A stretch of DNA of 64,000 bases from assembly GCF_023973145.1 (NCBI RefSeq), contig NZ_CP099546.1:1488001-1552000 (forward strand), in the 5' to 3' direction. Below the pieces are notes generated by a model, which was given only the letters and a program-made list of their open reading frames with translations, did no database searches and was not told the origin of the DNA. The translations under genes and the position numbers were made by a program. The stretch is from Natronosalvus vescus (GTDB lineage Archaea; Halobacteriota; Halobacteria; Halobacteriales; Natrialbaceae). This document shows, piece by piece, positions 41,284 through 49,807 of the stretch; within the stretch, counting starts at the first letter, position 1, and each line of letters opens with the position of its first letter.

Positions 41284-41367
41284 GAGGACGACGAGAACGA
41301 CGATCGAGCCGGCGCGTATAGCCCCCTCTCGCTGCCCGTTCGTATATAAAGAATCGGCGTCGGGCCG

Positions 41368-42615
41368 TTACGCGGTCGGCTCGAGTGCTGGCTGGGCTTT
41401 CTCGGCTTCGGCCTGGACGAGATACGATCGGTCGTCGGCGTACTCCGCGACGGCTTCGAAGGCGTCCTCGGTGGCGATCTGGTTGAGCGCCCAGGCGGCC
41501 GAGGAGCGGACGGTGTCGTCGTCGTCTTCGGCGAGGATGTCCGCGAGTGGATCGATGGCTCGCGTGTCGCCGATCAGTCCGAGGGCACGTGCGGCGGCGC
41601 TTCGAACCTCGTCGTTTTCGGCGACGAGTTGGTCGGCAAGCGGCTGGACGGCCGCCTCGGCACCGATCTCGCCGAGGGCTTTGAACGTCACCTTCTGAAG
41701 CAGCGGATTCGAGTCGTTGTCGACGTAGTCGACGAGCGTCTCGACGACGTCCTCGTCGGCGACGCCGATTTTGCCGAGGATGGTGATTGCGTCCTGATCT
41801 CGACGAGTCGCCCGCTGGGCCATCGGTTCGATCGCCTCCTCGGAACCCATCCGCTCGAGGGCCTCGAGGGCGTGTTCCTCCATGAAGTCCGAGTCGAACG
41901 TCTCGAGGGCGAGCAACACCATGTCGACGTTGCCGCGCTTTTCGTGTACCTTCAGCGCGTGCCACTCCGGCGGGTAGTCCTTGACGTGTTCGAGGACGTC
42001 GTAGTAGCCCTGGGCCCGGAGTTGCTGGCGAACCGAGAGGTCGTCCCATCGCTGGGCGTCGTCGACGCCGTCGGTGAGCGTCCCTGCGGCCTCGAGCAAG
42101 GCGGCGATCGTCTCGGCGTCCTCGTCAGCATCGAGGTCGGCCGTCTCGATGGCCGCGCTCGCGTTCTCGAGGATCGCCGTCAGCCTGGCGGGAACGTCAT
42201 CTCCGTCGTTGACGAGCGTCAGGTCGGCGCCGAGGATGTCGTTGACGTCGACGACGAACGAATCGACGACGTCGATCAGGGTCGCTTCGCCCCGTTCGGT
42301 CCAGCGGGTCTCGGCGATCTCGTCTTTTGCCTCGCTGACTTCGGTGACGACGTCCTCGGCGTAGGGGCCGCGAGCGTCCTCGAGGTCGTCTGCCAGTGCC
42401 TCGACGTCGCCCTCGAGATCCTCGTCCTCGTCTTCTTCGTCCTCGAGGTCGGCTTCCTCAACATCTGCTTCGAGTTCCTCGAGGGCAGATTCGACGTCAT
42501 CGAGATCGGCTTCGGTCTCGGCGTCGTCGAGCGCCGCTTCGATCGACTCGAGGCGTTCGCGAAGTGACTCGACGGTGAGTTCGTCGGTCGTATCCGCGTT
42601 TCCGTCGTCGCTCAT
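41368..42615 (-). CDS. HEAT-repeat protein with acidic coiled-coil N-terminus
   Basis: 415 residues. Residues 1-90 are extremely acidic and helical (LRERLESIEAALDDAETEAD onward), likely a coiled coil. The middle (about 100-215) is helical without a known family. From about 225 to 400 there are at least five HEAT/PBS-lyase-type repeats (for example EVRSAAARALGLIGDTRAID and TVRSSAAWALNQIATEDAFE), a scaffold for protein interaction. Haloarchaea have such proteins conserved near lipid or cell-surface genes, but no function is fixed. It is 84 bp from the PLD gene and on the same strand. Confidence 0.85.
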   Translation of the reverse strand: MSDDGNADTTDELTVESLRERLESIEAALDDAETEADLDDVESALEELEADVEEADLEDEEDEDEDLEGDVEALADDLEDARGPYAEDVVTEVSEAKDEIAETRWTERGEATLIDVVDSFVVDVNDILGADLTLVNDGDDVPARLTAILENASAAIETADLDADEDAETIAALLEAAGTLTDGVDDAQRWDDLSVRQQLRAQGYYDVLEHVKDYPPEWHALKVHEKRGNVDMVLLALETFDSDFMEEHALEALERMGSEEAIEPMAQRATRRDQDAITILGKIGVADEDVVETLVDYVDNDSNPLLQKVTFKALGEIGAEAAVQPLADQLVAENDEVRSAAARALGLIGDTRAIDPLADILAEDDDDTVRSSAAWALNQIATEDAFEAVAEYADDRSYLVQAEAEKAQPALEPTA

Positions 42616-42807
42616 GGAATCACCTGGCGACGCGTCGCCGTCGGGTGACGCAGTACCGTCTTCATACGGATGAGTCGTGTCAGGATGCTCCTAAGCGTTT
42701 CCATCTGGTGACGGCCATCGCATGTCCATTGCATGTCCATCGACGTTAACGGATGGGGCAATCGCTGAGACGGGGGCTCCGCTCGAGTCCGTGAAGTCGC
42801 CGGATCG

Positions 42808-43542
42808 TTACTCGGCGCTCGCGATCGGTTCCTCGTCGACCGGAGCAGGGTCTGTCCCCCAGTAAAACCAGGGACTCAGCGTCATGTAGGCGATTCCGAG
42901 TGTGAGCAGCGCGAACGGAAACGTTCGGCCCGCCGCGTTCGGAACGAGAATCGCCAGCCCGTGGATGACACCCATGATCAGGGCGTCTCGAGCGAGGAGG
43001 TCGGGATACCGGATTCGAGAGACCATCAGGTAACAGAACGCGCCGGTGATCGCGAGGATCAGCCAGGGGTCGTCGACCGGGTGGCCGGCCAGAATCGCCG
43101 CGCCCATGATCGTCGCGGCGAGGGTCGTCTGGATCCCTTCCGTGTAGTGGTCGGCCGTATCGTACGCGGTATAGAGACCCAGTCGCGTGACGGCCATCGC
43201 CACGAACAGGCCACAGACGGCCGTGACGAGGCCGAGTTCGACCGTCACCGTCTCGAGGCCGATGCCGAGACCGTCGCTGATCACGACGAACGCGAGCACC
43301 GCTGGAGCGATGGCGAACGAGGCCACGTCGGCGAGGGAATCGAGATACGGGCCAGCCTCGGTGCCACCGTAGTGTCGGGCGAGGAGGCCGTCGAGTCCGT
43401 CGGCGATGGCTGCGAGTAAGATGAGGCGGGCCGCGAGGTGGATGTCGACGAAGGCGACGACGACCGCGACGAATCCGAGGGCGGCGTTGGTGATCGTCAC
43501 GGCGTCGGCGATCCCGAGTCGGCCGACGAACCGGGGCAGCAT
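42808..43542 (-). CDS. pssA: Archaetidylserine synthase of the protein-sorting type
   Basis: Integral membrane CDP-alcohol phosphatidyltransferase that condenses CDP-archaeol with serine. Together with PssD it is needed for archaeosortase-dependent lipid anchoring of PGF-CTERM proteins. 244 residues from MLPRFVGRLGIADAVTITNA. The full CDP-OH motif is visible: Asp48, Asp51-Gly52, Ala55-Arg56, Gly64, Asp68, Asp72. Six or more membrane helices follow. The start at 43542 gives the family N-terminus; an upstream one adds 37 Cys/Arg-rich residues. A likely client, the PGF-CTERM-like propeller, is at 9533. Confidence 0.85.
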   Translation of the reverse strand: MLPRFVGRLGIADAVTITNAALGFVAVVVAFVDIHLAARLILLAAIADGLDGLLARHYGGTEAGPYLDSLADVASFAIAPAVLAFVVISDGLGIGLETVTVELGLVTAVCGLFVAMAVTRLGLYTAYDTADHYTEGIQTTLAATIMGAAILAGHPVDDPWLILAITGAFCYLMVSRIRYPDLLARDALIMGVIHGLAILVPNAAGRTFPFALLTLGIAYMTLSPWFYWGTDPAPVDEEPIASAE

Positions 43543-43697
43543 ACACGCGGATTCGACCGGCAGCCGTCTTACGTGTTTCCGTTTCCGACAGTTGCACCGT
43601 GCCCTGCACACCCGCTCGAGAACGACTTCAAAGCCGCTCGAGCAGGTTTTCATCCGGCGACCACAGCATTCGTACGCGGTGGGAAAGACCGAGGGCG

Positions 43698-43703
43698 TTA
43701 TAT
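43698..43703 (+). promoter_or_regulatory. TATA box of the halocyanin gene
   Basis: TTATAT centred 26 bp before the ATG at 43726, so the transcript is expected to be leaderless. Confidence 0.6.
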
Positions 43704-43725
43704 CGCCACTCTCCTAACTCGGGGT

Positions 43726-44160
43726 ATGCACCGGCGCGCGTACCTGGCGACTGCGGGAAGTGCCACGTTGGCAGCGCTCGCGGGCTGTACAGTGGTCGGA
43801 GACGTCGGCGAACGCGTCCTCGGACGGACGGACTACGACATCGGCATGACTCGAATGGAGTATCTCCCCTTTTCCTACGAGGCGACCGTCGGCGAACCTG
43901 TCGTCTGGAAAAACACCAGCGAGGCCGATCACACGATCACCGCCATCGAGTCGATGCTCCCGGAAGGAGCGACGTACTTCGCAACCGGCGACTACGACGA
44001 CCAGGACACTGCGGAAGCCGCCTGGCACGACCACCACGGCGGTCGACTCGGGACGCGAGACACCTACGAACACACGTTCGAGGTTCCAGGCACCTACGGC
44101 TACATCTGCGTTCCACACGTCGGGGGCGGGATGGTTGGGGAAGTCGTCGTCACCGACTAA
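43726..44160 (+). CDS. Halocyanin-like cupredoxin lipoprotein
   Basis: Membrane-anchored blue copper protein, probably an electron carrier on the outer face. 144 residues from MHRRAYLATAGSATLAALAG. Tat-style signal, lipobox Cys at 21. Type I copper ligands are all present: His69 (SEADHTIT), Cys128, His131 and Met136 (GYICVPHVGGGMVGE). The start at 43726 fits the TATA spacing; the frame is open upstream but antisense to pssA. Divergent from pssA and flanked by the convergent rps3ae operon. Confidence 0.9.
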   Translation: MHRRAYLATAGSATLAALAGCTVVGDVGERVLGRTDYDIGMTRMEYLPFSYEATVGEPVVWKNTSEADHTITAIESMLPEGATYFATGDYDDQDTAEAAWHDHHGGRLGTRDTYEHTFEVPGTYGYICVPHVGGGMVGEVVVTD

Positions 44161-44333
44161 TTCTCGCTGTCGGTTCTCTCTGATTACCAATCGGCTGTGA
44201 CGCTCGAGTTGGAGCGTATGCAAGTAGTCACTACCACTTCTCCACACCGTCGTCACTACTTCACAGTGCCGTCGCTCTCACTCTCGAGCAACTCGGTCGA
44301 AAAAGCTGCGTTCGATACGGCTCGAGTGATCGA

Positions 44334-44975
44334 TTAGTCGTCGACTGCGACGTCGCCTTCGTCGACGTCGACGCTGGTCGCTTCCTCTTCGGCCACTTCA
44401 TCTGGGTGGGCTTCGACAGTCGTCTTCTGGATCTCGACGCGGCGAAGCGGATAGATCGTCTTGGACTCGCCGTAGATGGCGGAGGAGAGACGGCCCTCGA
44501 CGATGCTGTCGATGAGTTCCTCGAAGGTGCGCTCGGCGGCCGCTTCTTCGGTCATCTCGACCATCTGCTTGCGAATCGCCTTCTCCTGACTCGCGTCCGC
44601 TTTCTTCGTCGTGAACGCGACTGGCTGAACCTGAACCCGGTAGTCGTCGGTCGTCAGCACCGTCACGTAGGCGTCGATTTTCGAGGCCCCGCGGCGGACG
44701 AGCGAGCGCAGGTAGTCACGGGTCAGCGAGTGCTCCTTGAACTCCGTGTAGGCGGCGTCGCTGCCGACGTCGTTCACCTGGAAGGTGAGCTTCGTGTTGT
44801 TCTCGCTGGCGTTGTTCGTGAGTTCGCCGAGCGTCGTTACGATGGTTCGGTCGTAGACCTGTTCTGGTTCGTCGGCGGGGGTCTCGCCGAGCTCCGCCCG
44901 GTCGAACTGCTCGGGGGCGAGCACGGTGTACCACCGCTTCTCCTGCTTCGCGCGTGAAACTGATCGTTCGCTCAT
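44334..44975 (-). CDS. rps3ae: 30S ribosomal protein S3Ae (eS1)
   Basis: Archaeal/eukaryotic small-subunit protein eS1. 213 residues. Recognised from the N-terminal KQEKRWYTVLAPEQFDRAELGE, the central NNTKLTFQVNDVGSDAAYTEF, RRGASKIDAYVTV, and KTIYPLRRVEIQK, followed by the acidic tail usual in halophiles. The start codon overlaps the pcc1 stop by 4 bp. It is the last gene of the rps15, recJ-like, pcc1, rps3ae operon. Confidence 0.95.
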   Translation of the reverse strand: MSERSVSRAKQEKRWYTVLAPEQFDRAELGETPADEPEQVYDRTIVTTLGELTNNASENNTKLTFQVNDVGSDAAYTEFKEHSLTRDYLRSLVRRGASKIDAYVTVLTTDDYRVQVQPVAFTTKKADASQEKAIRKQMVEMTEEAAAERTFEELIDSIVEGRLSSAIYGESKTIYPLRRVEIQKTTVEAHPDEVAEEEATSVDVDEGDVAVDD

Positions 44976-45307
44976 TGTGTGTTGGTATCTGTATCGGTCT
45001 CCGTCGCCGACTCGTGTTCGTCCGGAGTCGATGTCGGAGTGGTCGCTGTCGTTCGTCCGTGCTGTGCAACTCTCTCCGCCACGTCGAGGTTGACCACGTA
45101 ATCGTCGACCGTCGAGTGGAGACCGCCCGTCGTCTCACGCTCGATCGTGGTGACGACGCGTTCGGAGGCTCCGTCAGCCCGCTCGAGGCGAGTGTCCATC
45201 TCGTCGGTGTTGTCGGGTGCGATAGCCGCCACGACGATCGACGAATCGACGTCGTGTCGCGTCCGTATCGTCGCCCGACGGCTCGCTCGCTTTCCGTCGC
45301 CCGTCAT
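44972..45307 (-). CDS. pcc1: KEOPS complex subunit Pcc1
   Basis: Small dimerising subunit of KEOPS, which makes t6A37 in ANN-decoding tRNAs. 111 residues. The alpha/beta core is about 10-85 (ATIRTRHDVDSSIVVAAIAP, ERVVTTIERETTGGLHSTVD, YVVNLDVAERVAQ). The last 27 residues are a Thr/Glu/Asp-rich tail. It overlaps both neighbours by 4 bp, so the ribosomal and tRNA-modification genes are translationally linked. The catalytic subunit Kae1/Bud32 is not in the window. Confidence 0.9.
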   Translation of the reverse strand: MTGDGKRASRRATIRTRHDVDSSIVVAAIAPDNTDEMDTRLERADGASERVVTTIERETTGGLHSTVDDYVVNLDVAERVAQHGRTTATTPTSTPDEHESATETDTDTNTQ

Positions 45308-46503
45308 AGGTGCTCCCTCACTGCCGCGATGATTGCTTCGTCCGCACGTTCGCCGTCGTGTTCGAGGATGCCGCCACGGTGACCGACGTCGTACGCGCCA
45401 CCGAGCTCGAGGTCGCGGGCGATCGCCTCGAGCGTCGAACCCAGCTGTCGGGGTTCGCGGGTAGCGATCGCCGCGCCGTCAGTCCCGACGACCAACACGG
45501 TCGACTCCGGCGATCGGTACGCCAGTGCGAGCCGTGCCACGGTTTCGAGCGGGGCCTCGTCGACCCCGAGGACGTACAGGCCGTCGTATCGACCGGTCGA
45601 CGCTCCGTCGAGTGCGACGTGGGCTCGCTTGCCTCGGCGTTGCCAGGCATCGAGCGCCGGCTTCCGTGCGTCGTGCCCCATCGCCAGGGCGACACCGGTG
45701 GCGGGCTCGACGGCAGCGGTTGCCTCGAGCACGTCCGCGTAGCCGCCGAGGGTCGCGAACGATCGCTCGCGGTCGTCATCGGCCCCGATTTTGATCGCGT
45801 ACGGGTGAAGGAATCGCGCGAGCGACGCCGCAGCCTGGTCGATCGCATCTTCCGCACCGACGACGTCGAGGGCGACCACCGATCCGATCGTCCGGTGGCC
45901 GTCAGCGTCGAGTTCGTTGGTCTCGACGTCCTCGAGTGCCGTCCGCACGGCAGCGACGTCTCCCGACCAGGGAGCCCGACAGAACGCGGTGTGTGCGAGT
46001 CCGTCGATTACGTCCGTCGTGGGGACGGCGACGCCAGGTCGACGTTCGAGCAGCGATTTCTCGAGTGCTGCCTCGAGGAGCCACTCGGTTTCGCCGGCAC
46101 CAGGCTCGAGCCCCGCGGCAACCGTGCCGGCAAGGGTGAGCAGGGGATCGGGTGTCGATCCGAGATCGCGGGCGAGTTCCGCTGCAGCGAGACTTGCCGG
46201 TCGGTCGTGGGTCTCGAGGCTGACCAACTCGTCCGCTCCGTCGTCGACGTCGTGTGGCCCGATCGCGATGGCGACCGACCGCGTGTCGCGACGGTCGTCG
46301 GCGGTCAGGCGCGTCGTCCGATCCGCGATCGTCCGACCGGTCGTCACCTGGAACGGCGTCTCGCGGTGTGAGAGCGTGCGGGCCAGAAGGCCGGCCGCAG
46401 CCAATCCGTCGCCATCCGCCAGCGTTACGATGTGGACGAAGTCGGCACTCTCGAGTGCCGAGGTGGCGGTCGAACCGGCTGCGACGCGACCTTCCGTTGC
46501 CAT
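45304..46503 (-). CDS. Degenerate RecJ/DHH-family protein
   Basis: 399 residues. The first DHH-type motif is close to intact (HIVTLADGDGLAAAGLL), but the diagnostic DHH box reads LETHDRPAS, so key metal ligands are missing. The C-terminal half has a DHHA1-like region (VALAMGHDARKPALDAWQRR, STVLVVGTDGAAIAT). Archaeal genomes often pair an active RecJ with an inactive one, and inactive versions can act as GINS/CMG partners. Here it lies inside the rps15 and pcc1 operon, with 11 bp to rps15 and a 4-bp overlap with pcc1. The intact-looking paralogue is at 37515. Confidence 0.78.
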   Translation of the reverse strand: MATEGRVAAGSTATSALESADFVHIVTLADGDGLAAAGLLARTLSHRETPFQVTTGRTIADRTTRLTADDRRDTRSVAIAIGPHDVDDGADELVSLETHDRPASLAAAELARDLGSTPDPLLTLAGTVAAGLEPGAGETEWLLEAALEKSLLERRPGVAVPTTDVIDGLAHTAFCRAPWSGDVAAVRTALEDVETNELDADGHRTIGSVVALDVVGAEDAIDQAAASLARFLHPYAIKIGADDDRERSFATLGGYADVLEATAAVEPATGVALAMGHDARKPALDAWQRRGKRAHVALDGASTGRYDGLYVLGVDEAPLETVARLALAYRSPESTVLVVGTDGAAIATREPRQLGSTLEAIARDLELGGAYDVGHRGGILEHDGERADEAIIAAVREHL

Positions 46504-46514
46504 TGGTTACTGGA

Positions 46515-46982
46515 TCACTCCTCGAGTAGCTCCACTGCGGCGTCGTAGGAGTACGTGAAGTCGGGGTCGATTTCGTCGCCCCGGTAGTACGAAACGAGTC
46601 TTCGTACTTTCGACTCGGTGTTCTGCAGCGAGCGTTTGTTCTGGAAGTCCTGTGGGTTCGCTTCCGCGTGCTCGCGCAGGCGGATGGCGCGCTCCATCAG
46701 GTTGCGAAGATCCTCTGGAACGTCCGACTTCGCATCGTTCTCCTCCAGGATCTCGGTGAGCTTCTTTCCGGTCGCCAGTTTGACGTCCGGGATCGGGGTA
46801 CCCGTGACACCTTCGTCACGAAGTTTGAGTCCGATCTGACTGGGGTCGTACCCCTGTTCTGCTAGTTCGACGACGCGAGATTCGATCTTCTCTGCGTCGA
46901 CGTCGCTCCACTCCGGTGGTTCGTCTGCCGCTGGCTTGTCCGATCCGGACGCGCCACGGCGGCGGGTGTGCATTCGTGCCAT
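46515..46982 (-). CDS. rps15: 30S ribosomal protein S15 (uS15)
   Basis: 155 residues, the long archaeal/eukaryotic type. It begins MARMHTRRRGASGSDKPAAD with the conserved N-terminal extension. The helical core contains YDPSQIGLKLRDEGVTGTPI, NLMERAIRLREHAEANPQD, and RRLVSYYRGDEIDPDFTYSY. The internal ATG at 46982 is preferred because the archaeal family starts MARMHxRRRG; an upstream start adds 22 non-conserved residues. First gene of the operon ending with rps3ae. Confidence 0.96.
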   Translation of the reverse strand: MARMHTRRRGASGSDKPAADEPPEWSDVDAEKIESRVVELAEQGYDPSQIGLKLRDEGVTGTPIPDVKLATGKKLTEILEENDAKSDVPEDLRNLMERAIRLREHAEANPQDFQNKRSLQNTESKVRRLVSYYRGDEIDPDFTYSYDAAVELLEE

Positions 46983-47237
46983 TGTTCGAGGATAGGAATC
47001 GCACTGACCGCGAGCGAATCGCTTCGTCCCGGCTCTCGCCGGCTGCACTTCCGCAATCCCAAGTCACCCGACAATCCGTGGATGACACGTCGGATTTGCG
47101 GCCGTGCGCTTCCCACATGGTACTTTCCGGTCGGAGGCAAAAACGTTGCGACCTGAGTGTTCGGTTCAGATCTCACTCTCGTCGGTCGACGTGCCTCGAG
47201 CAGGCTACCCCACTGACGACGGCCGAAAACTGCCCGC

Positions 47238-48212
47238 TCAGGCCGGCGTTACCGGGCTATCCTGGTCGGATTGCTCCGTCGTCGTCTCTTCCGTTTCCGC
47301 GCGGTTGAGCAGTTCTTTGAACTTCTCGGAGCGGTTCTCGATCTCTTGACGCGTCTTCGAGTCCGGCGTTTTATCCTGGGCTTCGATCAGGAACGTCGTG
47401 ATGACGACCGTCTTCACCCACGGCTTGAGCAACCCGGAGTAGACGGTCAACACGAGGCCGACGACGACGACCCACCCGATCAGCTCGAACGTCGTCGACA
47501 GGCCGCTCAGGACGCTCGCGAGCGGCGTCAACGCCAGAAAGAGGACGAGAGCAGCGACGTACATTCCACCGACGATCAGCAACGTCGAGCCGAGCACTGG
47601 CTTCCAGCTCTTGGCGTAGAGGACGAGGCCATCTCCGGCGGCCTTCCACCGATTTTCCTCGTCGCTGATGAACATGTACGCGACGATCGCCTCGTCGATG
47701 TACGAAGCTGCGATCGCGACCGCGCGACCGACGAACTCGATGATCTGCTTGAGCGTCGGGACGAACGACACGAGGTTCGAAAACGAGAGCACTCGTCGGT
47801 TGAACTGTTTGATGACGGCCTTGACGACCTGATCGACGGCGAACAGCGCACTCGCCTCGGTGAAGTGCTCTTTGACCTTCCCCGTCCCGTAGGAGATCTG
47901 GTTCGATGGCACCTCACCTGTCTGTACGATGTGGGCAATGACGGCGATGTGGCCAGCTTTGACCAGATACAGCACGTACTTGACCAGCAATTGCCACGCC
48001 TTGATGAACAGCACCAGGGCGATCAGCAAGGCGACTATCGCCACCCAGCCCGAAATCGTTTCCGCGTCCACGAACGTCCACGCTAGCCAGCCGATTACGC
48101 CGAAGTAGACGATCGAGACGATCCCTAACAGCAGCCCAATCCCCATCCGAAGCAAGACGAACGGCATCGTCTTCAGGTAGATACCTGTTGCCTTACCGAA
48201 GTGTAACACCAT
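47238..48212 (-). CDS. Polytopic membrane protein, choline-transporter-like pattern
   Basis: 324 residues from MVLHFGKATGIYLKTMPFVL. Six to seven hydrophobic segments, with a middle amphipathic region (SALFAVDQVVKAVIKQFNRR) and a C-terminal charged tail. Patterns such as ASYIDEAIVAYMFISDEENRWKAAGDGLVLYAKSWK are probably diagnostic of an archaeal family, but I cannot name it with confidence. It could be a transporter or envelope protein. The start at 48212 is preferred to 48260. Monocistronic, upstream region AT-rich with GTAAGTTG-like repeats (48258-48295). Confidence 0.7.
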   Translation of the reverse strand: MVLHFGKATGIYLKTMPFVLLRMGIGLLLGIVSIVYFGVIGWLAWTFVDAETISGWVAIVALLIALVLFIKAWQLLVKYVLYLVKAGHIAVIAHIVQTGEVPSNQISYGTGKVKEHFTEASALFAVDQVVKAVIKQFNRRVLSFSNLVSFVPTLKQIIEFVGRAVAIAASYIDEAIVAYMFISDEENRWKAAGDGLVLYAKSWKPVLGSTLLIVGGMYVAALVLFLALTPLASVLSGLSTTFELIGWVVVVGLVLTVYSGLLKPWVKTVVITTFLIEAQDKTPDSKTRQEIENRSEKFKELLNRAETEETTTEQSDQDSPVTPA

Positions 48213-48257
48213 ACAACACGTCAATTTAATTCGGGGGTAAAAAGCTTTGATACTTTC

Positions 48258-48295
48258 CACCGGGTAAGTTGTAAGTTACGTCCGGGTAAGTTTCC
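48258..48295. repeat. Short direct repeats upstream of the membrane protein
   Basis: The motif CCGGGTAAGTT occurs twice (about 48260-48270 and 48282-48292) with GTAAGTTA between. It lies 50-80 bp before the start of the minus-strand gene at 48212, in the position of an operator or activator site. Function not known. Confidence 0.4.
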
Positions 48296-48458
48296 CCGAG
48301 GGTGGTGGCCGGCTCGAGTCAGCAGGCGATTGCTCGAGATAATCACAGTTGTGTTCGTGGCGAGCGTCGTCAAACGGCAAACCATGTGCCAGCGTAGCGC
48401 CCTCACACCAATTCGAGAGGTTTATCTATGCCCACCGGAAAGCAGAGAGTGCACACGC

Positions 48459-48530
48459 GGGCTCGTAGATCAGTGGTAGATCACTCCCTTGGCATGGGAG
48501 AGGCCCCGGGTTCAAATCCCGGCGAGTCCA
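48459..48530 (+). tRNA. tRNA-Ala (GGC)
   Basis: 72 nt without encoded CCA. Acceptor GGGCTCG pairs with CGAGTCC and includes the G3-U70 wobble that identifies alanine tRNAs. The anticodon arm is CTCCC-TTGGCAT-GGGAG with anticodon GGC. The T arm is CCGGG-TTCAAAT-CCCGG. TTTATCTA near 48420 is a likely TATA box. Its 3' end is copied downstream, a mark of integration events. Confidence 0.95.
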
Positions 48531-48790
48531 CTATTCTGCGCCGCGAGCATATTCGCGAGCGGCGCAAATTGTCGTCGAAGGCGGGATTTGAAGCCCTGGA
48601 AGTCGCAGCGCGAGCGGAGCGAGCGACCGTCTTCCTTCGGGTTCAAATCCCGGCGAGTCCACGACTGAACGAGCGAAGCGACGTGAAGAAGTGGACTCGC
48701 CGAACATCGCAAACTATGGGTTTGCTCAATCCAGGCGAATCCACTATTCTGCGCCACGAGCACATTCGCGAGCGGCGCAAATCGTCGGTG
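48507..48790. repeat. Duplicated tRNA-Ala 3' ends (attachment-site scars)
   Basis: The last 25 bp of the tRNA gene plus the next base (48507-48531) are copied exactly at 48638-48662. A third, diverged copy, GGCGAATCCAC and its flank (48734-48787), matches 48521-48574 at 50 of 54 positions. That flank includes the hairpin arms TGCGCCGC/GCGGCGCA. An inverted partial copy, GTGGACTCGCCG, lies at about 48692-48703. No genes are supported between 48531 and 48854. I read this as nested att sites left by integrated elements. Confidence 0.75.
48537..48568 (+). terminator. Hairpin downstream of tRNA-Ala
   Basis: TGCGCCGC, a loop of about 14 bases, GCGGCGCA: perfect 8-bp stem starting 7 bp after the tRNA. 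It is repeated with one change near 48750-48781. It may end the tRNA transcript; archaeal termination by hairpin is uncertain. Confidence 0.4.
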
Positions 48791-48854
48791 AAGACGGGAG
48801 TTGACTTATAAGGAACCCATGGCAGGAAAAAGTGCACTCAACAATAGAGAATCG

Positions 48855-49280
48855 CTATTCGTGCAGGTGCGAGCGATAGCCTTTGGGTTCGAATCCGCGC
48901 CGGCAGATAACGTGTTTGCGTCCAACGGTGATCGCACTGATCTGGTCATCCTCTTCCATCTCCTCGATGACCGCAGAGAGATGGTCTTCTTTCCACCCGG
49001 TTTCCTCGAGAATTGTCGTTTCGTCGACGCGCCCACCGCGTTTGACGAGGAGTCTGAGTACCTGATCCTCGTCACTAATGTCCCGTTTTTCGACGCCGTA
49101 CTCGATCTGTTCGGCGTAACTCAACGTCTCATCGGCTGGGTGGTCGTCGGCGTGCTCGGTGGCCGTGCTCGAGTCTGTGGCGGTCGCCGATGGAGGTTGG
49201 GTCTGTGTCTGGACGTCTTCGGAACCGGTTTCCGATCCCCAGAGCGACGAGAGGCGGTCTCGAAGTGAATTGAATACCAT
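48855..49280 (-). CDS. Winged-helix DNA-binding protein
   Basis: 141 residues from MVFNSLRDRLSSLWGSETGS. Residues 1-65 are polar and Thr/Glu-rich. From about 70 a winged helix is seen: QVLRLLVKRGGRVDETTILE, TGWKEDHLSAVIEEMEEDDQ, ISAITVGRKHVICRRG. This is the standard haloarchaeal layout of a stand-alone wHTH with a basic wing. The conserved-looking end FEPKGYRSHLHE is unusual. Target unknown. It is the first intact gene beyond the tRNA scar zone. Confidence 0.8.
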   Translation of the reverse strand: MVFNSLRDRLSSLWGSETGSEDVQTQTQPPSATATDSSTATEHADDHPADETLSYAEQIEYGVEKRDISDEDQVLRLLVKRGGRVDETTILEETGWKEDHLSAVIEEMEEDDQISAITVGRKHVICRRGFEPKGYRSHLHE

Positions 49281-49496
49281 TGTTGTGATCACCAGTTGCA
49301 GTGGATACGGATGATAGGATGTGCTCCTACCTTTCTCTTATGCTCGCAGGATTATATGTGTGTGGCGTCGGGTTCGAGGCCATGACTGTCGTCGGAGTGT
49401 ACGTTACAGGCGCACGCATCAGTCAGATGATGCATATATTTGGCCCCCGCGCTCGATTCGAGGGCGACGGCATACGGATGCCGACGGCCTGCTATG

Positions 49497-49730
49497 CTAC
49501 TGTCGGTTGCGACGGACGCGTCTCACGATCTCGTCGATGTCGAACTCGTCTTCGCTGACGTCGAACACCGTCGTCCCGTCGATCCGGACGCGAAAGACGC
49601 CGTTGTCGCCCACGACGAGCGACGCACGCTCGAGTTCGGTGCCGAACGAGCGCATCACGGCGGCCTGTACGTCGAGTGCACGGTCGAGAAAGCCACAGGG
49701 ATGGCAGTATTCGATCTCGATGGACGTCAT
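49497..49730 (-). CDS. SelT/SelW/SelH-family thioredoxin-like protein
   Basis: 77 residues from MTSIEIEYCHPCGFLDRALD. The redox motif CHPC sits after the first strand, as in SelW (Cys instead of Sec). The rest (VVGDNGVFRVRIDGTTVFDV, FDIDEIVRRVRR) is the conserved core with the usual negatively charged turn. Probable thiol-disulfide role, partner unknown. The start at 49730 gives the minimal family N-terminus. A block of 7-bp tandem repeats lies 77 bp upstream of this start, in its promoter side. Confidence 0.8.
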   Translation of the reverse strand: MTSIEIEYCHPCGFLDRALDVQAAVMRSFGTELERASLVVGDNGVFRVRIDGTTVFDVSEDEFDIDEIVRRVRRNRQ

Positions 49731-49807
49731 ACGGTGCTCGAGGGCTTCGAGCGGGAAAGGAGTCACGACGCGCCCGCCGGAAGCTGGGTGGGTGGAGGTC
49801 GGGAATC

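Noticed and set aside
42746-43609. Arg-rich minus-strand frame of 287 codons overlapping pssA
   Set aside because: Shadow frame of the archaetidylserine synthase, which has the full CDP-OH motif.
48428-48811. Open frame of 127 codons spanning the tRNA-Ala region
   Set aside because: It reads through the tRNA gene and its duplicated ends; the product is repeat-derived.
48880-48905. GGGTTCGAATCC-like segment near the wHTH gene, resembling a tRNA end
   Set aside because: It lies within the coding sequence of the wHTH protein (RRGFEPKGY) and no cloverleaf is possible.
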